From assembly GCF_900091555.1 (NCBI RefSeq), contig NZ_FMCX01000003.1, positions 124,001 to 188,000 on the forward strand: a stretch of DNA of 64,000 nucleotides, given 5' to 3'. This document shows, one piece after another, positions 27,778-36,827 of this stretch. How positions within the stretch are numbered: the first letter of the stretch is position 1; every line of letters begins with the position of its first letter. The position numbers and the translations under genes were made by a program. The notes under the pieces were generated by a model. The model had not been told where the DNA came from. It worked only from the letters and a program-made list of their open reading frames with translations, and made no database searches. Source of the stretch: Micromonospora mirobrigensis (GTDB taxonomy: Bacteria > Actinomycetota > Actinomycetes > Mycobacteriales > Micromonosporaceae).

Positions 27778-28775
27778 CGCCGGCCGGGGCCGGGGGCGGC
27801 GTCGACACGGCGGCCGTGCGGGCGTACCTGGACTGCCTGGACCGGGCCGACCAGACCGCGGCGGTGCGGCTCGCCACCGACCTGCTGGACGCCGGCGCCT
27901 CCGTGGCCGACGTCCTGGTCGACGTGGTCGCCGCCGCCCAGCAGGAGATCGGCCGGCGGTGGTTCACCGGCCGGTGGAGCGTGGCCCAGGAGCACGCCGC
28001 GACGCACATCAGCGAGCTGGTGGCCGCCGCCGTGGCCGCCCGGACGCCCGCCCCGACCGGACGCGGCCGGATCGTGGTGGCCTGCGTGGAGGGCGAGTGG
28101 CACGCCCTGCCGGCCCGGATCGTCGCCGAGGTGCTCCGCGCCGACGGCTGGCAGGTGACCTTCCTCGGGGCCAGCGTGCCCGCCCGGCACCTGGTCTCCT
28201 ACCTGCACCAGACCGGGCCGGACGCCGTGCTGCTGAGCTGCCTGCTGTCGACCCGGCTGGTCCGCGCCGGCCGGATGGTCGAGGCCTGCCGCGCGGCCGG
28301 GGTGCCGGTGCTCGCCGGCGGGCCGGGCTTCGGCACGGACGGGCGGTGGGCGGCGCCGCTGGGGGCCGCCGGGTGGGGGGCCAGCGCCCGGGACGCCGCC
28401 CGGTTGCTGCGCCGGCCGCTGCGCCCGGCCGGACCGTTCCCGGCGGCCGCCGACGACGAGTACGTGGCGGTGCTGCGGCACCGGCGGACCATCGTGCAGC
28501 ACGCACTGAACGCGGTGGACCCGGCCGAGGACGAGGCCGACGAGGTGGCGGCGGTGGTCGGCCAGCTGGTCGACGCGCTGGCCGCGGCGATCCGGGTCGG
28601 CGACCCGGCACTGCTGGCCGGGTTCGTCGGCTGGCAGTCCGAGGTGTCGCGGGTCCGACCCGACGGCACGCCGCTGCTGGACGTGCTGCTGGACGTCTGC
28701 GCCGCCGCGCTGGCCGAGCATCCCCGGGCCGGCGACCACCTGCGCCGGGCCCGCCGGACGGCCGTCGCCGGCTGA
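27774..28775 (+). CDS. Cobalamin-binding sensor protein (CarH/MerR-type B12 module without HTH)
   Basis: ATG overlaps the phosphatase stop (ATGA); 333 residues. Residues about 12-85 form the helical B12 cap domain with W63-x9-E73-H74, the signature of CarH-type light sensors. Residues about 98-225 are a Rossmann B12 domain with E108-W-H110 supplying the probable axial histidine (the usual ExHxxG has Pro113 for Gly) and FLGASVPARHLV. A third helical domain (about 245-333) is unassigned. No DNA-binding domain is present, so it may signal through the coupled phosphatase. A methyltransferase corrinoid role is less likely. Confidence 0.8.
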   Translation: MTPAGAGGGVDTAAVRAYLDCLDRADQTAAVRLATDLLDAGASVADVLVDVVAAAQQEIGRRWFTGRWSVAQEHAATHISELVAAAVAARTPAPTGRGRIVVACVEGEWHALPARIVAEVLRADGWQVTFLGASVPARHLVSYLHQTGPDAVLLSCLLSTRLVRAGRMVEACRAAGVPVLAGGPGFGTDGRWAAPLGAAGWGASARDAARLLRRPLRPAGPFPAAADDEYVAVLRHRRTIVQHALNAVDPAEDEADEVAAVVGQLVDALAAAIRVGDPALLAGFVGWQSEVSRVRPDGTPLLDVLLDVCAAALAEHPRAGDHLRRARRTAVAG

Positions 28776-28844
28776 GGCCCGGCCTGCCGCCACGGGGGCA
28801 GGGCAAGCCCGGCGGGTGCGCACCGGCGGCGAAGGGCCGTCCGG

Positions 28845-29435
28845 TCAGGCCGAGCGGGTCACCGAGGGGCCGCCACGCTGCCAGCCGACCGTCCGCTCGA
28901 CCCGGGCGGACGGGACCGGTGGGGCGGCCGGGGCCGGCGGGGCGGCCGGGGCCGGTAACCCGCGCGGCGGCTCGGTGGCGTCCTCGCGCTCGCGGGCCAC
29001 CTCGTCGAACTCCCGCATCCCCACCAGCAGCGCCTGCCGGCCCGCCGGGCTCATCGCCGCCAGCACCCCGGCCAGCCGCCGCCGGCGGTCGGTGCGCAGC
29101 TCGGCCAGGAGCCGCCGCGCCTCGGGGGTCAGGTGCAGCGAGATCTCCCGCCGGTCGGTGCGGCTGGGCTCCCGCTCCAGCATGCCGGCCGCGACCAGCC
29201 GGTCACAGAGCCGGCTGGCCGAGGAGAGCAGCATGTCCAGGCGGGTGGCGAGCCGGCGCAGGTTGATCCCGTCGTGCTGCTCGACCACCATCACCGCCCG
29301 CAGCTGGGCGCTGGAGAGCCGACTGGTGGTCCGTTCCCGCGCAGCCTCCCAGACGGCGAGCAGGGTCGCCGCCGCGTCGTCCAACGCGGCGGCGATACTC
29401 GCTTCTGGTCCGTCCGGACCGGGTACCTCGGTCAT
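28845..29435 (-). CDS. MarR family transcriptional regulator
   Basis: I place the start at ATG 29435 (MTEVPG...), giving 196 residues; the frame is open far upstream only as a shadow of the phosphatase. The winged helix has QLRAVMVVEQHDGINLRRLATRL, LLSSASRLCDRLVAAGMLEREPS and the wing DRREISLHLTPEARRLL. A Pro/Ala-rich C-terminal tail (about 158-196) is not part of the fold. Divergent from the PP2C-like gene, with 57 bases between starts, so the two share a control region. Confidence 0.85.
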   Translation of the reverse strand: MTEVPGPDGPEASIAAALDDAAATLLAVWEAARERTTSRLSSAQLRAVMVVEQHDGINLRRLATRLDMLLSSASRLCDRLVAAGMLEREPSRTDRREISLHLTPEARRLLAELRTDRRRRLAGVLAAMSPAGRQALLVGMREFDEVAREREDATEPPRGLPAPAAPPAPAAPPVPSARVERTVGWQRGGPSVTRSA

Positions 29436-29492
29436 GGTGGAACCGAGACTACCCCCAGTAAGTGACCATGGGACCTGTGCAGAGGAGCAACG

Positions 29493-30626
29493 ATGAGCGG
29501 AGCTGAGGACCGGGCACGCCGGGTGCTGATCGAGGCCCCCGCCGACCTGCTGCTGGACCGGCTCGCCACGGAGCTGGAACGGACGTACGGGATCACCGGC
29601 GCGGAACTCCTCCAGGTCGACTACCGGTTGTCGGCGCTGCTGCCGTTCACCAAGGGTGAACCCGTCACCTCCCCCGGGCACCCGGCCTGGCGCTGCTTCG
29701 ACCACCAGGAGCCGATCGTCACCGACGACGGCACCGGCTGGTTCCCGGTCGGCATGCGCGGCGAGCGGCGCGGAGTGCTCCGGCTCGACCCGGTCCCGGC
29801 GGATCCCGCCGTCCGCGCCGAGCTGGCCGGCATCGCCACCGCGTTCGGCCACGAGCTGGCGGCGGTCACCGCCAGCACCGACATCTACCGGGTGGCCCGG
29901 CGCAGCCGGCGGCTGACCCTCGCCGCGGAGATGCAGTGGGAGCTGCTGCCGGGGCGGAGCCGGGTCCGGCCCTCGTTCAGCCTCGCCGGCCAGCTCGAAC
30001 CGGCGTACGCGGTGCGCGGCGACACGTTCGACTGGTCCGACGACGGGCACCGGCTCTGCCTCGTGGTGATCAACGGGATGGGCGAGGGGGTCGCCGCCTC
30101 GCTGCTGAGCTCGCTGGCCACCCACGCGCTGCGCAACGCCCGCCGGGCCGGTCTGGCCCTGGCCGACCAGGCGGCGCTGGCCGACCAGGCGATCTACGCC
30201 ATGCACCGGGGCGAGCAGCACCTCTCCGCGCTGCTGATGGAGCTCGACCTCGCCTCCGGCGTGCTGACCGTGGTCGACGCGGGCTCGCCGCGGCTGCTGC
30301 GGCTGCGCGACGGCGAGGTCCACGAGCAGGAGCTGGACAAGCAGTTCCCGCTGGGCATGTTCGACGGGACGGACTACCGACCGCAGCGGTTCGAGCTGCG
30401 CCGCGACGACCGGCTCTTCGTGGTCAGCGACGGGGTGGTCGACGCCACCGGCGGGGCGGTCCGGTACGGCGAGACCGCGCTGGAACGGTTCCTGCGGCGG
30501 ACCGGACCGATGCCGCCGCTGGACGCCGTCCGTTCGCTCCTGGGGGACCTGCGGGCCTTCGTCGCCGGCGACCTGATCGACGACGCGGTCGTGGTCTGCC
30601 TGGACTGGACCGGCCCGCAGGGCTGA
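29493..30626 (+). CDS. PP2C/SpoIIE-like protein with altered metal motif
   Basis: ATG 29493 with AGAGGAGC upstream; 377 residues. An N-terminal GAF-like region (about 1-130) is followed by a SpoIIE-type PP2C domain (about 140-375). AVRGDTFDW keeps the first Asp, but the canonical GDVxGKG motif reads INGMGEG, with Asn in place of the metal-binding Asp. The later VVSDGVVDATGG and DDAVVVCLDW motifs are kept. It may have weakened activity or act as a pseudo-phosphatase. It follows the cobalamin/phosphatase pair and is divergent from marR. Confidence 0.82.
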   Translation: MSGAEDRARRVLIEAPADLLLDRLATELERTYGITGAELLQVDYRLSALLPFTKGEPVTSPGHPAWRCFDHQEPIVTDDGTGWFPVGMRGERRGVLRLDPVPADPAVRAELAGIATAFGHELAAVTASTDIYRVARRSRRLTLAAEMQWELLPGRSRVRPSFSLAGQLEPAYAVRGDTFDWSDDGHRLCLVVINGMGEGVAASLLSSLATHALRNARRAGLALADQAALADQAIYAMHRGEQHLSALLMELDLASGVLTVVDAGSPRLLRLRDGEVHEQELDKQFPLGMFDGTDYRPQRFELRRDDRLFVVSDGVVDATGGAVRYGETALERFLRRTGPMPPLDAVRSLLGDLRAFVAGDLIDDAVVVCLDWTGPQG

Positions 30627-30636
30627 CCGGGCCGCC

Positions 30637-32121
30637 TCAGTACGCCCCTCGGCCCTGCAGCACCGCGCCGACGGTCTTCCAGAGGATGGTGAGGTCGGCG
30701 GCGAGCGACCAGTTCTCGACGTAGTACAGGTCGAGCCGGATGCCGTCCTCCCAGCTCAGGTCGGACCGGCCGCTGACCTGCCAGAGGCCGGTCATGCCCG
30801 GCTTGACCAGCAGCCGGCGGGCCACGTCGCCGTCGTAGCGGGCCACCTCGGACGGCAGCGGCGGGCGGGGCCCGACCAGGCTCATCTGCCCGAGCAACAC
30901 GTTGACCAGCTGGGGCAGCTCGTCCAGGGACCACTTGCGCAGCAGCCGGCCGACCCGGGTGACCCGGGGGTCGTCGCGCATCTTGAACATCAGCCCGTCG
31001 GTCTCGTTGCGGGCCGCCAGCTCGGCCAGCAGGGCGTCGGCGTTGACCACCATGGTGCGGAACTTGAAGACCCCGAACTCCCGGCCGCCCTGGCCGACCC
31101 GAACCTGCCGGAACAGCACCGGACCCCGGCTGTCCAGCTTGATCGCCAGGCAGATCACCGCGATCAGCGGCGTCAGCAGGAGCAGGGCCAGCGCCGCGGC
31201 GGCCCGGTCGACCAGCCCCTTGACCAGTTTCCGGGCGCCCCGGAACTCCGGGGCCTCGACGTGGATCAGCGGCAGGCCGGCCACCGGCCGGGTGTGGATC
31301 CGCGGGCCGGCGACGTCGGTCAGCGCCGGGGCGACCACCAGGTCGACGCCGGTGCCCTCCAGCTGCCAGCCCAGCCGGCGCAGCCGGGCCGCGGTCAGCT
31401 CGCCGGAGGCGGTGACGGCGACGGTGTCCGCGCCGATCGCGGTGGCCGCCTCGGGGATGCCCCGGAACGAGCCGACCACCGGCACGTCGTCCAGCCGCTG
31501 CGGGACCGGCGCCAGCAGCGCGTCCGGGATGCAGGCGCCCACCACCTGGTAGCCGGCGTACGGCTCCCGGCGCAGGGTGTGCACCAGCTCCAGCACGTGC
31601 GCGGTGTCCCCGACCACGAGCACCTTGCGGGACCAGCCGGCGCCCCGGCTGCGCGCCCGGTGCAGCCACTTGCGGGCGCCGAACCGGGCCACCTCCAGCC
31701 CCACCGTGCCGATGGCGAAGGTGTACGCCAGGAAGCCCCGGGAGACGCCGACCTCGGCGATGTAGCCGGCGATCGCCACGCCACCGGCCAGTCGCAGGCT
31801 GGCCGCGCTGACCCGGCGGTATTCCTCGGCGCCGTAGCCGAGCACCCGGTCGTCGTAGCAGCGCATCGCCCGCAGCGACACCAGCCAGGCCAGCACCAGA
31901 CCGGGCGCCACCAGCTCGTACGGGACCTCGGCGCCGGAGGGCGCGGTCTCGCCGAAGCGCAGCAGGTAGCCCGCGAGGACCGCCACGGACAGCACCGCGG
32001 TGTCCAGCACCGCCAGGTTGCGCAGGTAGGTGCGCTGGGCGGCGCGGGCCGCCGAGCCCGCCGGTTCGTACGCCGACCGCGGCGACGTGCCGCTCGGGGT
32101 CAACAGTGTCGCCGTGCTCAA
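30637..32121 (-). CDS. Exopolysaccharide polyprenyl glycosylphosphotransferase
   Basis: TTG 32121 is preceded by AAGGGGAGGG and gives 494 residues; ATG 32202 is an alternative. Several N-terminal membrane segments (about 30-150) lead into a CoA-binding-like domain (KVLVVGDTAHVLELVHTLRR, about 165-290). A transmembrane segment and a bacterial sugar transferase domain follow, with FGVFKFRTMVVNADALLAEL, LRKWSLDELPQLVNVL, LVGPRPPLPSEVARYD and VKPGMTGLWQVSGRSDLS. It would start polymer assembly by moving a sugar-1-phosphate onto undecaprenyl phosphate. No other polymer genes are adjacent. Confidence 0.92.
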   Translation of the reverse strand: MSTATLLTPSGTSPRSAYEPAGSAARAAQRTYLRNLAVLDTAVLSVAVLAGYLLRFGETAPSGAEVPYELVAPGLVLAWLVSLRAMRCYDDRVLGYGAEEYRRVSAASLRLAGGVAIAGYIAEVGVSRGFLAYTFAIGTVGLEVARFGARKWLHRARSRGAGWSRKVLVVGDTAHVLELVHTLRREPYAGYQVVGACIPDALLAPVPQRLDDVPVVGSFRGIPEAATAIGADTVAVTASGELTAARLRRLGWQLEGTGVDLVVAPALTDVAGPRIHTRPVAGLPLIHVEAPEFRGARKLVKGLVDRAAAALALLLLTPLIAVICLAIKLDSRGPVLFRQVRVGQGGREFGVFKFRTMVVNADALLAELAARNETDGLMFKMRDDPRVTRVGRLLRKWSLDELPQLVNVLLGQMSLVGPRPPLPSEVARYDGDVARRLLVKPGMTGLWQVSGRSDLSWEDGIRLDLYYVENWSLAADLTILWKTVGAVLQGRGAY

Positions 32122-32352
32122 CCGGCCCTCCCCTTTTGCCAGACCGCCCCGGCCGGGGTCCGTCCCGGGACGGGACGGGTGGCTGCGGAGCACTTCCGAC
32201 ATCCTGCCGGACAATTATCGGCGCCGATTGCTTCCGACGGGTTGCCGTCTGTTCGCCTCGGCACCCACCGGATCACTCAGCGCTCCGGTGGTGGAAAGCG
32301 TTCCGCCGCACCGGCGGGCCGGAGCGGCGGAACGTGCTGTCGTGGTGCGGGC

Positions 32353-34125
32353 TCAGCGGGGGGCGTTGGGCCGCAGCGCGATCGCCTTCAGGAAGATGTC
32401 GCCGATCTTGGACGGGTCCTCGGTGACGAAGTTGCCGCCGCCGGTGACATTGGTGATCGACTCCAGCTCGGCCTTGCTGACCTCGCTGCCGATGCCGATG
32501 ATGACCACCTGCACCGGCTTCTCCGGGTCGGCGATCCGCTTCAGCTGGGCCAGCAGCTGGGCCCGGCTGATCCCGTTGTCGTCGTCGTTCTTGCCGTCGG
32601 TGAAGAGCACCACCGAGTTGACCCGGCCGGGCTCCCACTCGTCCTGCACCGTCTTGTACGCGGCGAGCAGGGTGTCGTAGAGACCGGTGTTGCCCTTCGA
32701 CGGGCGGATGGTGGCGAGCCCCTGCTCCAGCCGGCCGCGCTGGCTGGAGAGCGGGCCGATCGGGACCAGTTCCTTCCAGTCCCGACTGCCGACCAGGTTT
32801 GTGGAGAAGGTCCACAGGCCGATCGACCAGGAGTCGTCGAAGAGCCCGAGGCCCCGGCTCGCGGCCGCCACCGTCACCTGCTCCCGGCTGGCGTTGTCGG
32901 CGCTGGGCACCGGGTTCTTCATCGAGCCGGAGACGTCGATGACGCAGAGCATCCGGCCGGACTGGGTGGCGATGGACCACGCGGAGACGGCACGCTCTAT
33001 GGCCACCGGGTCCAGCCCGCCCGCCGCCGTGCCGCCGGCCGGGGCCGGCGGGGCGGTCGCACCGTCACCGGCCGGGCTGGGCGCGCCCTGCGGCGCCTTG
33101 AAGCCGGCGCCCCAGTTGCCGTCCGGCGCCCGCAGCGACTGGGCCGCCAGCCGGTTGCGGAACCCGGGGGTGGTCAGCAGCTCGTAGAGGACCCGGGCGG
33201 CGGACGCCTTGGCCGGCTCGATGCCGGGCAGCACCGCGTACGGGTAGTCCAGCGGCATCGGCCAGGGCTTGAGGTAGAGCGCGGCCAGCGGGATCGGCGG
33301 CTTGGTGCCGTTGTAGGCGATGACGTCCTCTTCGGAGAGCGCCGCGGCGCCCAGGCCGCTGGCGACCGCCGTCGGGTCCGCCGACCGGGGGAACCGGGCG
33401 AGCAGGTCCTGCCGCAGCGCGGACCGGCCGGTGGCGAGCGCCCGCAGCGCGGCGGTGGTCGCCTTCTGGCCGTCACCGCCGGCGCCGCTGGCCGCCGCGG
33501 TCAGCGAGAGCAGCCCGGAGAGGCCGGCCGCGTCCTGGGTCGGCTCCACGATGCCGGCCCGCAACGGCCGGTCGCTGCTGACCGCCTTGAGCAGGTCGCT
33601 CCAGCGGAGCTCCTTCTCCGGCCAGCCCAGCCGCGAGGCCACCGGCTCGGGCATCGCGACCACGACCGGACTGCTCGCGATGGAGGCGCCGTTGCCCGGG
33701 GCGAAGGCGGTCGCGCCACCGGTCTTCAGCCGCAGCAGCCAGGTGGACGAGTCCGGCACCCAGACGTCGGGGGTGACCGCGGTGCCGCTGGCCTGGCCGA
33801 CCCCGGCGAGGCGGGCACCGTGCTTGCTGGCCACCGCGGCGGCCACGTCGACCGGGTCGGAGGCCGTGACGTTGACCGCGATGCAGGTGCCGCCGACCGC
33901 GGCGCCGTCGGAGACCCACTGGGTGGCCGCCGCCTGGATGGCCGGGGCCAGTTCGGGCGCCGCGGCGACCGAGAGCTGGATCGACCCGGAGCAGGCAGGC
34001 TGGGCCAACTGCTGGTAGCCGAACCAGGAACCCGCGACGACGACGACGAGCGCGGTGGCCGCTGCTGCGGCACCTGCTCCGCGGATACTTGAACGCATGC
34101 GATGGCGGCCTGACACGCTGACCAT
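32353..34125 (-). CDS. Fused solute-binding and von Willebrand A domain protein
   Basis: 590 residues from ATG 34125 (ATG 34098, MRSSIRG, also possible). One membrane segment (about 18-38), then a periplasmic substrate-binding-type domain (about 45-345). A Pro/Ala/Gly linker follows, then a vWA domain (about 385-590) with an intact metal site MLCVIDVSGSMKNP and VVLFTDGKNDDDNG. Anchored outside the membrane, it probably mediates metal-dependent protein contacts. It is 231 bases from the polysaccharide initiator on the same strand, but a joint role is uncertain. Confidence 0.85.
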   Translation of the reverse strand: MVSVSGRHRMRSSIRGAGAAAAATALVVVVAGSWFGYQQLAQPACSGSIQLSVAAAPELAPAIQAAATQWVSDGAAVGGTCIAVNVTASDPVDVAAAVASKHGARLAGVGQASGTAVTPDVWVPDSSTWLLRLKTGGATAFAPGNGASIASSPVVVAMPEPVASRLGWPEKELRWSDLLKAVSSDRPLRAGIVEPTQDAAGLSGLLSLTAAASGAGGDGQKATTAALRALATGRSALRQDLLARFPRSADPTAVASGLGAAALSEEDVIAYNGTKPPIPLAALYLKPWPMPLDYPYAVLPGIEPAKASAARVLYELLTTPGFRNRLAAQSLRAPDGNWGAGFKAPQGAPSPAGDGATAPPAPAGGTAAGGLDPVAIERAVSAWSIATQSGRMLCVIDVSGSMKNPVPSADNASREQVTVAAASRGLGLFDDSWSIGLWTFSTNLVGSRDWKELVPIGPLSSQRGRLEQGLATIRPSKGNTGLYDTLLAAYKTVQDEWEPGRVNSVVLFTDGKNDDDNGISRAQLLAQLKRIADPEKPVQVVIIGIGSEVSKAELESITNVTGGGNFVTEDPSKIGDIFLKAIALRPNAPR

Positions 34126-34297
34126 CTTGCGTATCTCGTGGGGTTACTGCCACAACCGTTCGGACGAAAGTTACGCAGGAGAAACAGTTGATCGCCGAAT
34201 AGCAACAGTGAGTGACCAGTCAGTGTCGCCCCGTCGCTCGAATCCACAACGGACGGTGCGGCGGCGGTGGCTCCGGGTGGCGCCACCGCCCCCCCGT

Positions 34298-35335
34298 TCA
34301 GGGCAGTACGCAGGTGGGGCTGGGCAGCGGCACCGGCTCGCCCACCGGCGTCGGCACCCCGGTCACCCGGTCCACCCGGAACACCCGGACCTGGTCGGCG
34401 CGTTCGTCGGCGACGTACAGGTGCTCCCCGGCGAACGCGAAGTGCCGCGGCCACTCGCCACCGGTCGCCACCTCGTCGACCAGCTCCGGCAGCTCCCCCG
34501 CCAGGGCGAAGACCGCCACCGTGCCGACGCCCCGGTTGCCGACGTAGAGGAACCGGCCGTCCGCCCCGACGGTGACCTCCGAGGGCTGCACGTGCCCGGT
34601 CCGCTCGCTCGCCGGCACCCGGCCACGCTGGTGCAGCGCACCGTCACCGGTCAGCTCGTACGCGGTGACCGTGCCGTCCAGCTCGCCGACCAGCCAGGCC
34701 CGCCGCCCGTCGGGGTGCCGGGCGAGGTGTCGGGGCCCGGTGCCGGCCACGGTCCGCACCCGGGGCGCGCGGGGCACCAGCCGCCCGGAGTCGGCGTCCA
34801 GGTCGTACCGGTAGACCGAGTCGGTGCCGAGGTCGACCGCGAGCAGCGGTCCCGCGCCGGGATCGGGCGACACCATGTGGGTGTGCGCGTGCTCCTGGCG
34901 CTGCGGGTCCGGGCCGCGCCCCTCGTGCCGGACCAGGTCGCTGCGCTCGCCGGGGACACCGTCGGGGTCCAGCGGGAACACGGCCACGCTGCCGCCGCCG
35001 TAGTTGGCGACGAAGAGATGCCGGCCGTCCGGGGCGACCGCCAGGTGACAGGGCTCGGCCCCGCCGGTGGGCCGCGTGCCGAGCGGGTCGAGGTCGCCGT
35101 CCGGGCCGACCCGGAAGGCGCTCACCTCCCCCTCGGACAGCTCGTTGACCGCGTACAGCACGGGGCGGTCGGGGTGCCGGACCAGGAACGACGGCGACGG
35201 GGTGACCGCCACCGTGCCGAGCGGGGTCAGGGCGCCGGTCTCCGGATCCCGCCGGGCGGCGACGATCCCCTCGCCCCGCCCGCCGCTGTGCGCCGTGTAG
35301 CCGCCGATGTGGACGATCGTGCCCTGATCCGTCAC
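34298..35335 (-). CDS. Lactonase family seven-bladed beta-propeller protein
   Basis: GTG 35335 preceded by GGAAGGTGGG; 345 residues (GTG 35344 also possible). Repeated blades contain YTAHSGGRGEGI, YAVNELSEGEVSAF, EPCHLAVAPDGRHLFVANYG, HAHTHMVSPDPG and TGPRHLARHPDGRRAWLVGEL, typical of 6-phosphogluconolactonase (YbhE/Pgl type). That enzyme hydrolyses 6-phosphogluconolactone in the pentose phosphate pathway; other lactones are possible because the family is broad. No signal peptide. It stands alone between the vWA gene and the conservon. Confidence 0.85.
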   Translation of the reverse strand: MTDQGTIVHIGGYTAHSGGRGEGIVAARRDPETGALTPLGTVAVTPSPSFLVRHPDRPVLYAVNELSEGEVSAFRVGPDGDLDPLGTRPTGGAEPCHLAVAPDGRHLFVANYGGGSVAVFPLDPDGVPGERSDLVRHEGRGPDPQRQEHAHTHMVSPDPGAGPLLAVDLGTDSVYRYDLDADSGRLVPRAPRVRTVAGTGPRHLARHPDGRRAWLVGELDGTVTAYELTGDGALHQRGRVPASERTGHVQPSEVTVGADGRFLYVGNRGVGTVAVFALAGELPELVDEVATGGEWPRHFAFAGEHLYVADERADQVRVFRVDRVTGVPTPVGEPVPLPSPTCVLP

Positions 35336-35451
35336 CGGACCCACCTTCCGCCGAGCTTCTCCGTGGTTGCGCCACAGGCTTTCCCAGGATGTCCGATCGC
35401 CAGCCCTGTTTCCGCGGAATCGGTGACCGGGCGGGGTGGCGGCGACACCGG

Positions 35452-36054
35452 TCAGGCCACCGGCACCGGCTCCCCCCGCTGCCGCGCCACGTGCTCGACC
35501 AGGGAGATCAGCAGCAGCTTGCCGGACTGCCGCTCCCGCGCGTCGCAGAGCAGCAACGGCACCCCCGGGTCAAGGTCGAGGGCCTGCCGCACCGCTTCCA
35601 GCCCGAACCGGCGGGACCCCTCGAAGCAGTTCACCCCGACCACGAACGGGACGCCCCGCTGCTCGAAGTAGTCGATCGAGGGAAAGCAGTCGGCCAGCCG
35701 CCGGGTGTCGGCGAGCACCACCGCGCCGAGCGCCCCGAACGCCAACTCGTCCCAGAGGAACCAGAACCGGTCCTGCCCCGGCGTGCCGAAGAGGTAGACC
35801 TGGAGGTCCTCGTTGATGGTGATCCGGCCGAAGTCCATCGCCACCGTGGTGGTCGACTTGCCCTCCACCCCGGAGAGGTCGTCCGTCCCCGCGCCGGCGT
35901 CGGTGAGGATCTCCTCGGTCTGCAGCGGGCGGACCTCGCTCAGCGCGCTCACCATCGTCGTCTTGCCGGCCCCGAAGCCCCCCGCGATGAGGATCTTCAG
36001 TGCCAGCGGGATCCGGTCCGCGGATCCCTGCCGGTCATAGCGCACGGAGTCCAT
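35452..36054 (-). CDS. cvnD: Conservon GTPase (CvnD)
   Basis: 200 residues, MglA/Ras-like. P-loop LIAGGFGAGKTTMVSALSE (about 20-38), switch region with Thr in EGKSTTTVAMDFGRI, the G3-like motif LFGTPGQDRFWFLW and the G4-like VVGVNCFEG. Overlaps cvnC by 20 bases. In Streptomyces conservons, CvnD is a membrane-recruited GTPase acting with the histidine-kinase-like CvnA, roadblock CvnB and DUF742 CvnC, resembling a eukaryotic-type G-protein relay. Last gene of the four-gene set. Confidence 0.95.
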   Translation of the reverse strand: MDSVRYDRQGSADRIPLALKILIAGGFGAGKTTMVSALSEVRPLQTEEILTDAGAGTDDLSGVEGKSTTTVAMDFGRITINEDLQVYLFGTPGQDRFWFLWDELAFGALGAVVLADTRRLADCFPSIDYFEQRGVPFVVGVNCFEGSRRFGLEAVRQALDLDPGVPLLLCDARERQSGKLLLISLVEHVARQRGEPVPVA

Positions 36055-36418
36055 TGACCACCGCCTTGAGGATGTCGTTGTCGGGAAGATGGGCGGCGGC
36101 CGGCGGCTCGTGCACCGCCACCAGTCCGCGGGAGACCAGGTCTCCCAGCAGCACCCGGACCACGCCGACGGCGAGGTCGAGTTCCGCGGCGAGTTCGGCC
36201 ACCGGCACCGGCCGGCGGCACGCCGTGACCAGTCGCCGGTGTTCGGGCAGCAGCGGCCGGCCGGTCGGGGCCGCGTCCGGGTCGGCCACCACCAGGGCGA
36301 CCAGGTCGAAGCCGACCGCCGACCGCACCCGGCCGCCGGTGAGGGTGTACGGCCGCACTACCGGACCGGCCGCCGCGTCCAGCCACTCGTGGTGCGGCCC
36401 GGGTGGCTCAGCCCGCAT
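36035..36418 (-). CDS. cvnC: DUF742 protein (CvnC)
   Basis: ATG 36418, 127 residues. N-terminal VVRPYTLTGGRVRSA, then a winged-helix-like fold with LVTACRRPVPVAELAAELDLAVGVVRVLLGDLVSRGLV and the conserved end LPDNDILKAVVNGLRAL. DUF742 is the hallmark third gene of conservons. It overlaps cvnB by 11 bases and cvnD by 20, which implies strict coexpression. Proposed role: adaptor or regulator of the CvnD GTPase, possibly DNA-binding. Confidence 0.95.
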   Translation of the reverse strand: MRAEPPGPHHEWLDAAAGPVVRPYTLTGGRVRSAVGFDLVALVVADPDAAPTGRPLLPEHRRLVTACRRPVPVAELAAELDLAVGVVRVLLGDLVSRGLVAVHEPPAAAHLPDNDILKAVVNGLRAL

Positions 36419-36827
36419 CGCCGGCACCGGACGTCGTACGGGCCGGCGTGCCGAGGTGTTCGCCGACCCGGACGACGAGCATGGCCATCTCGTACGCCAC
36501 CAGGCCGATGTCCGCGTCGGCCTCGCTCACCACCGCCAGGCAGGCGCCCTGCCCGGCCGCCGTGACGAAGAGGTACGCGGACTCCATCTCCACCACGGTC
36601 TGCCGGACCGCCCCACCGTCGACGTGCCGGGTCGCGCCCTTGGCCAGGCTGGAGAAGCCGGAGGCCAGCGCGCAGAGGTGCTCGGCGTCGGCGCGGTCGA
36701 GGTCGGCGGTGGCGCCGAGCGGCAGCCCGTCGGCGGAGAGCACCACGGCCTGCCGCGCGGCCGGTACCCGGGCCACCAGCTCGTCGAGCAGCCAGTCCAG
36801 CGCGGGGCCCGGTGCGGTCCTGTTCAT
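36408..36827 (-). CDS. cvnB: Roadblock/LC7 domain protein (CvnB)
   Basis: 139 residues. LDWLLDELVARVPAARQAVVLSADGLPLG begins the roadblock fold, continuing with CALASGFSSLAKGATRH, VEMESAYLFVTAAGQGACLAVV and GLVAYEMAMLVVRVGEHL. Roadblock proteins act as GTPase-activating or scaffolding partners of MglA-like GTPases. The ATG overlaps the cvnA stop by four bases (ATGA). Confidence 0.95.
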   Translation of the reverse strand: MNRTAPGPALDWLLDELVARVPAARQAVVLSADGLPLGATADLDRADAEHLCALASGFSSLAKGATRHVDGGAVRQTVVEMESAYLFVTAAGQGACLAVVSEADADIGLVAYEMAMLVVRVGEHLGTPARTTSGAGDAG

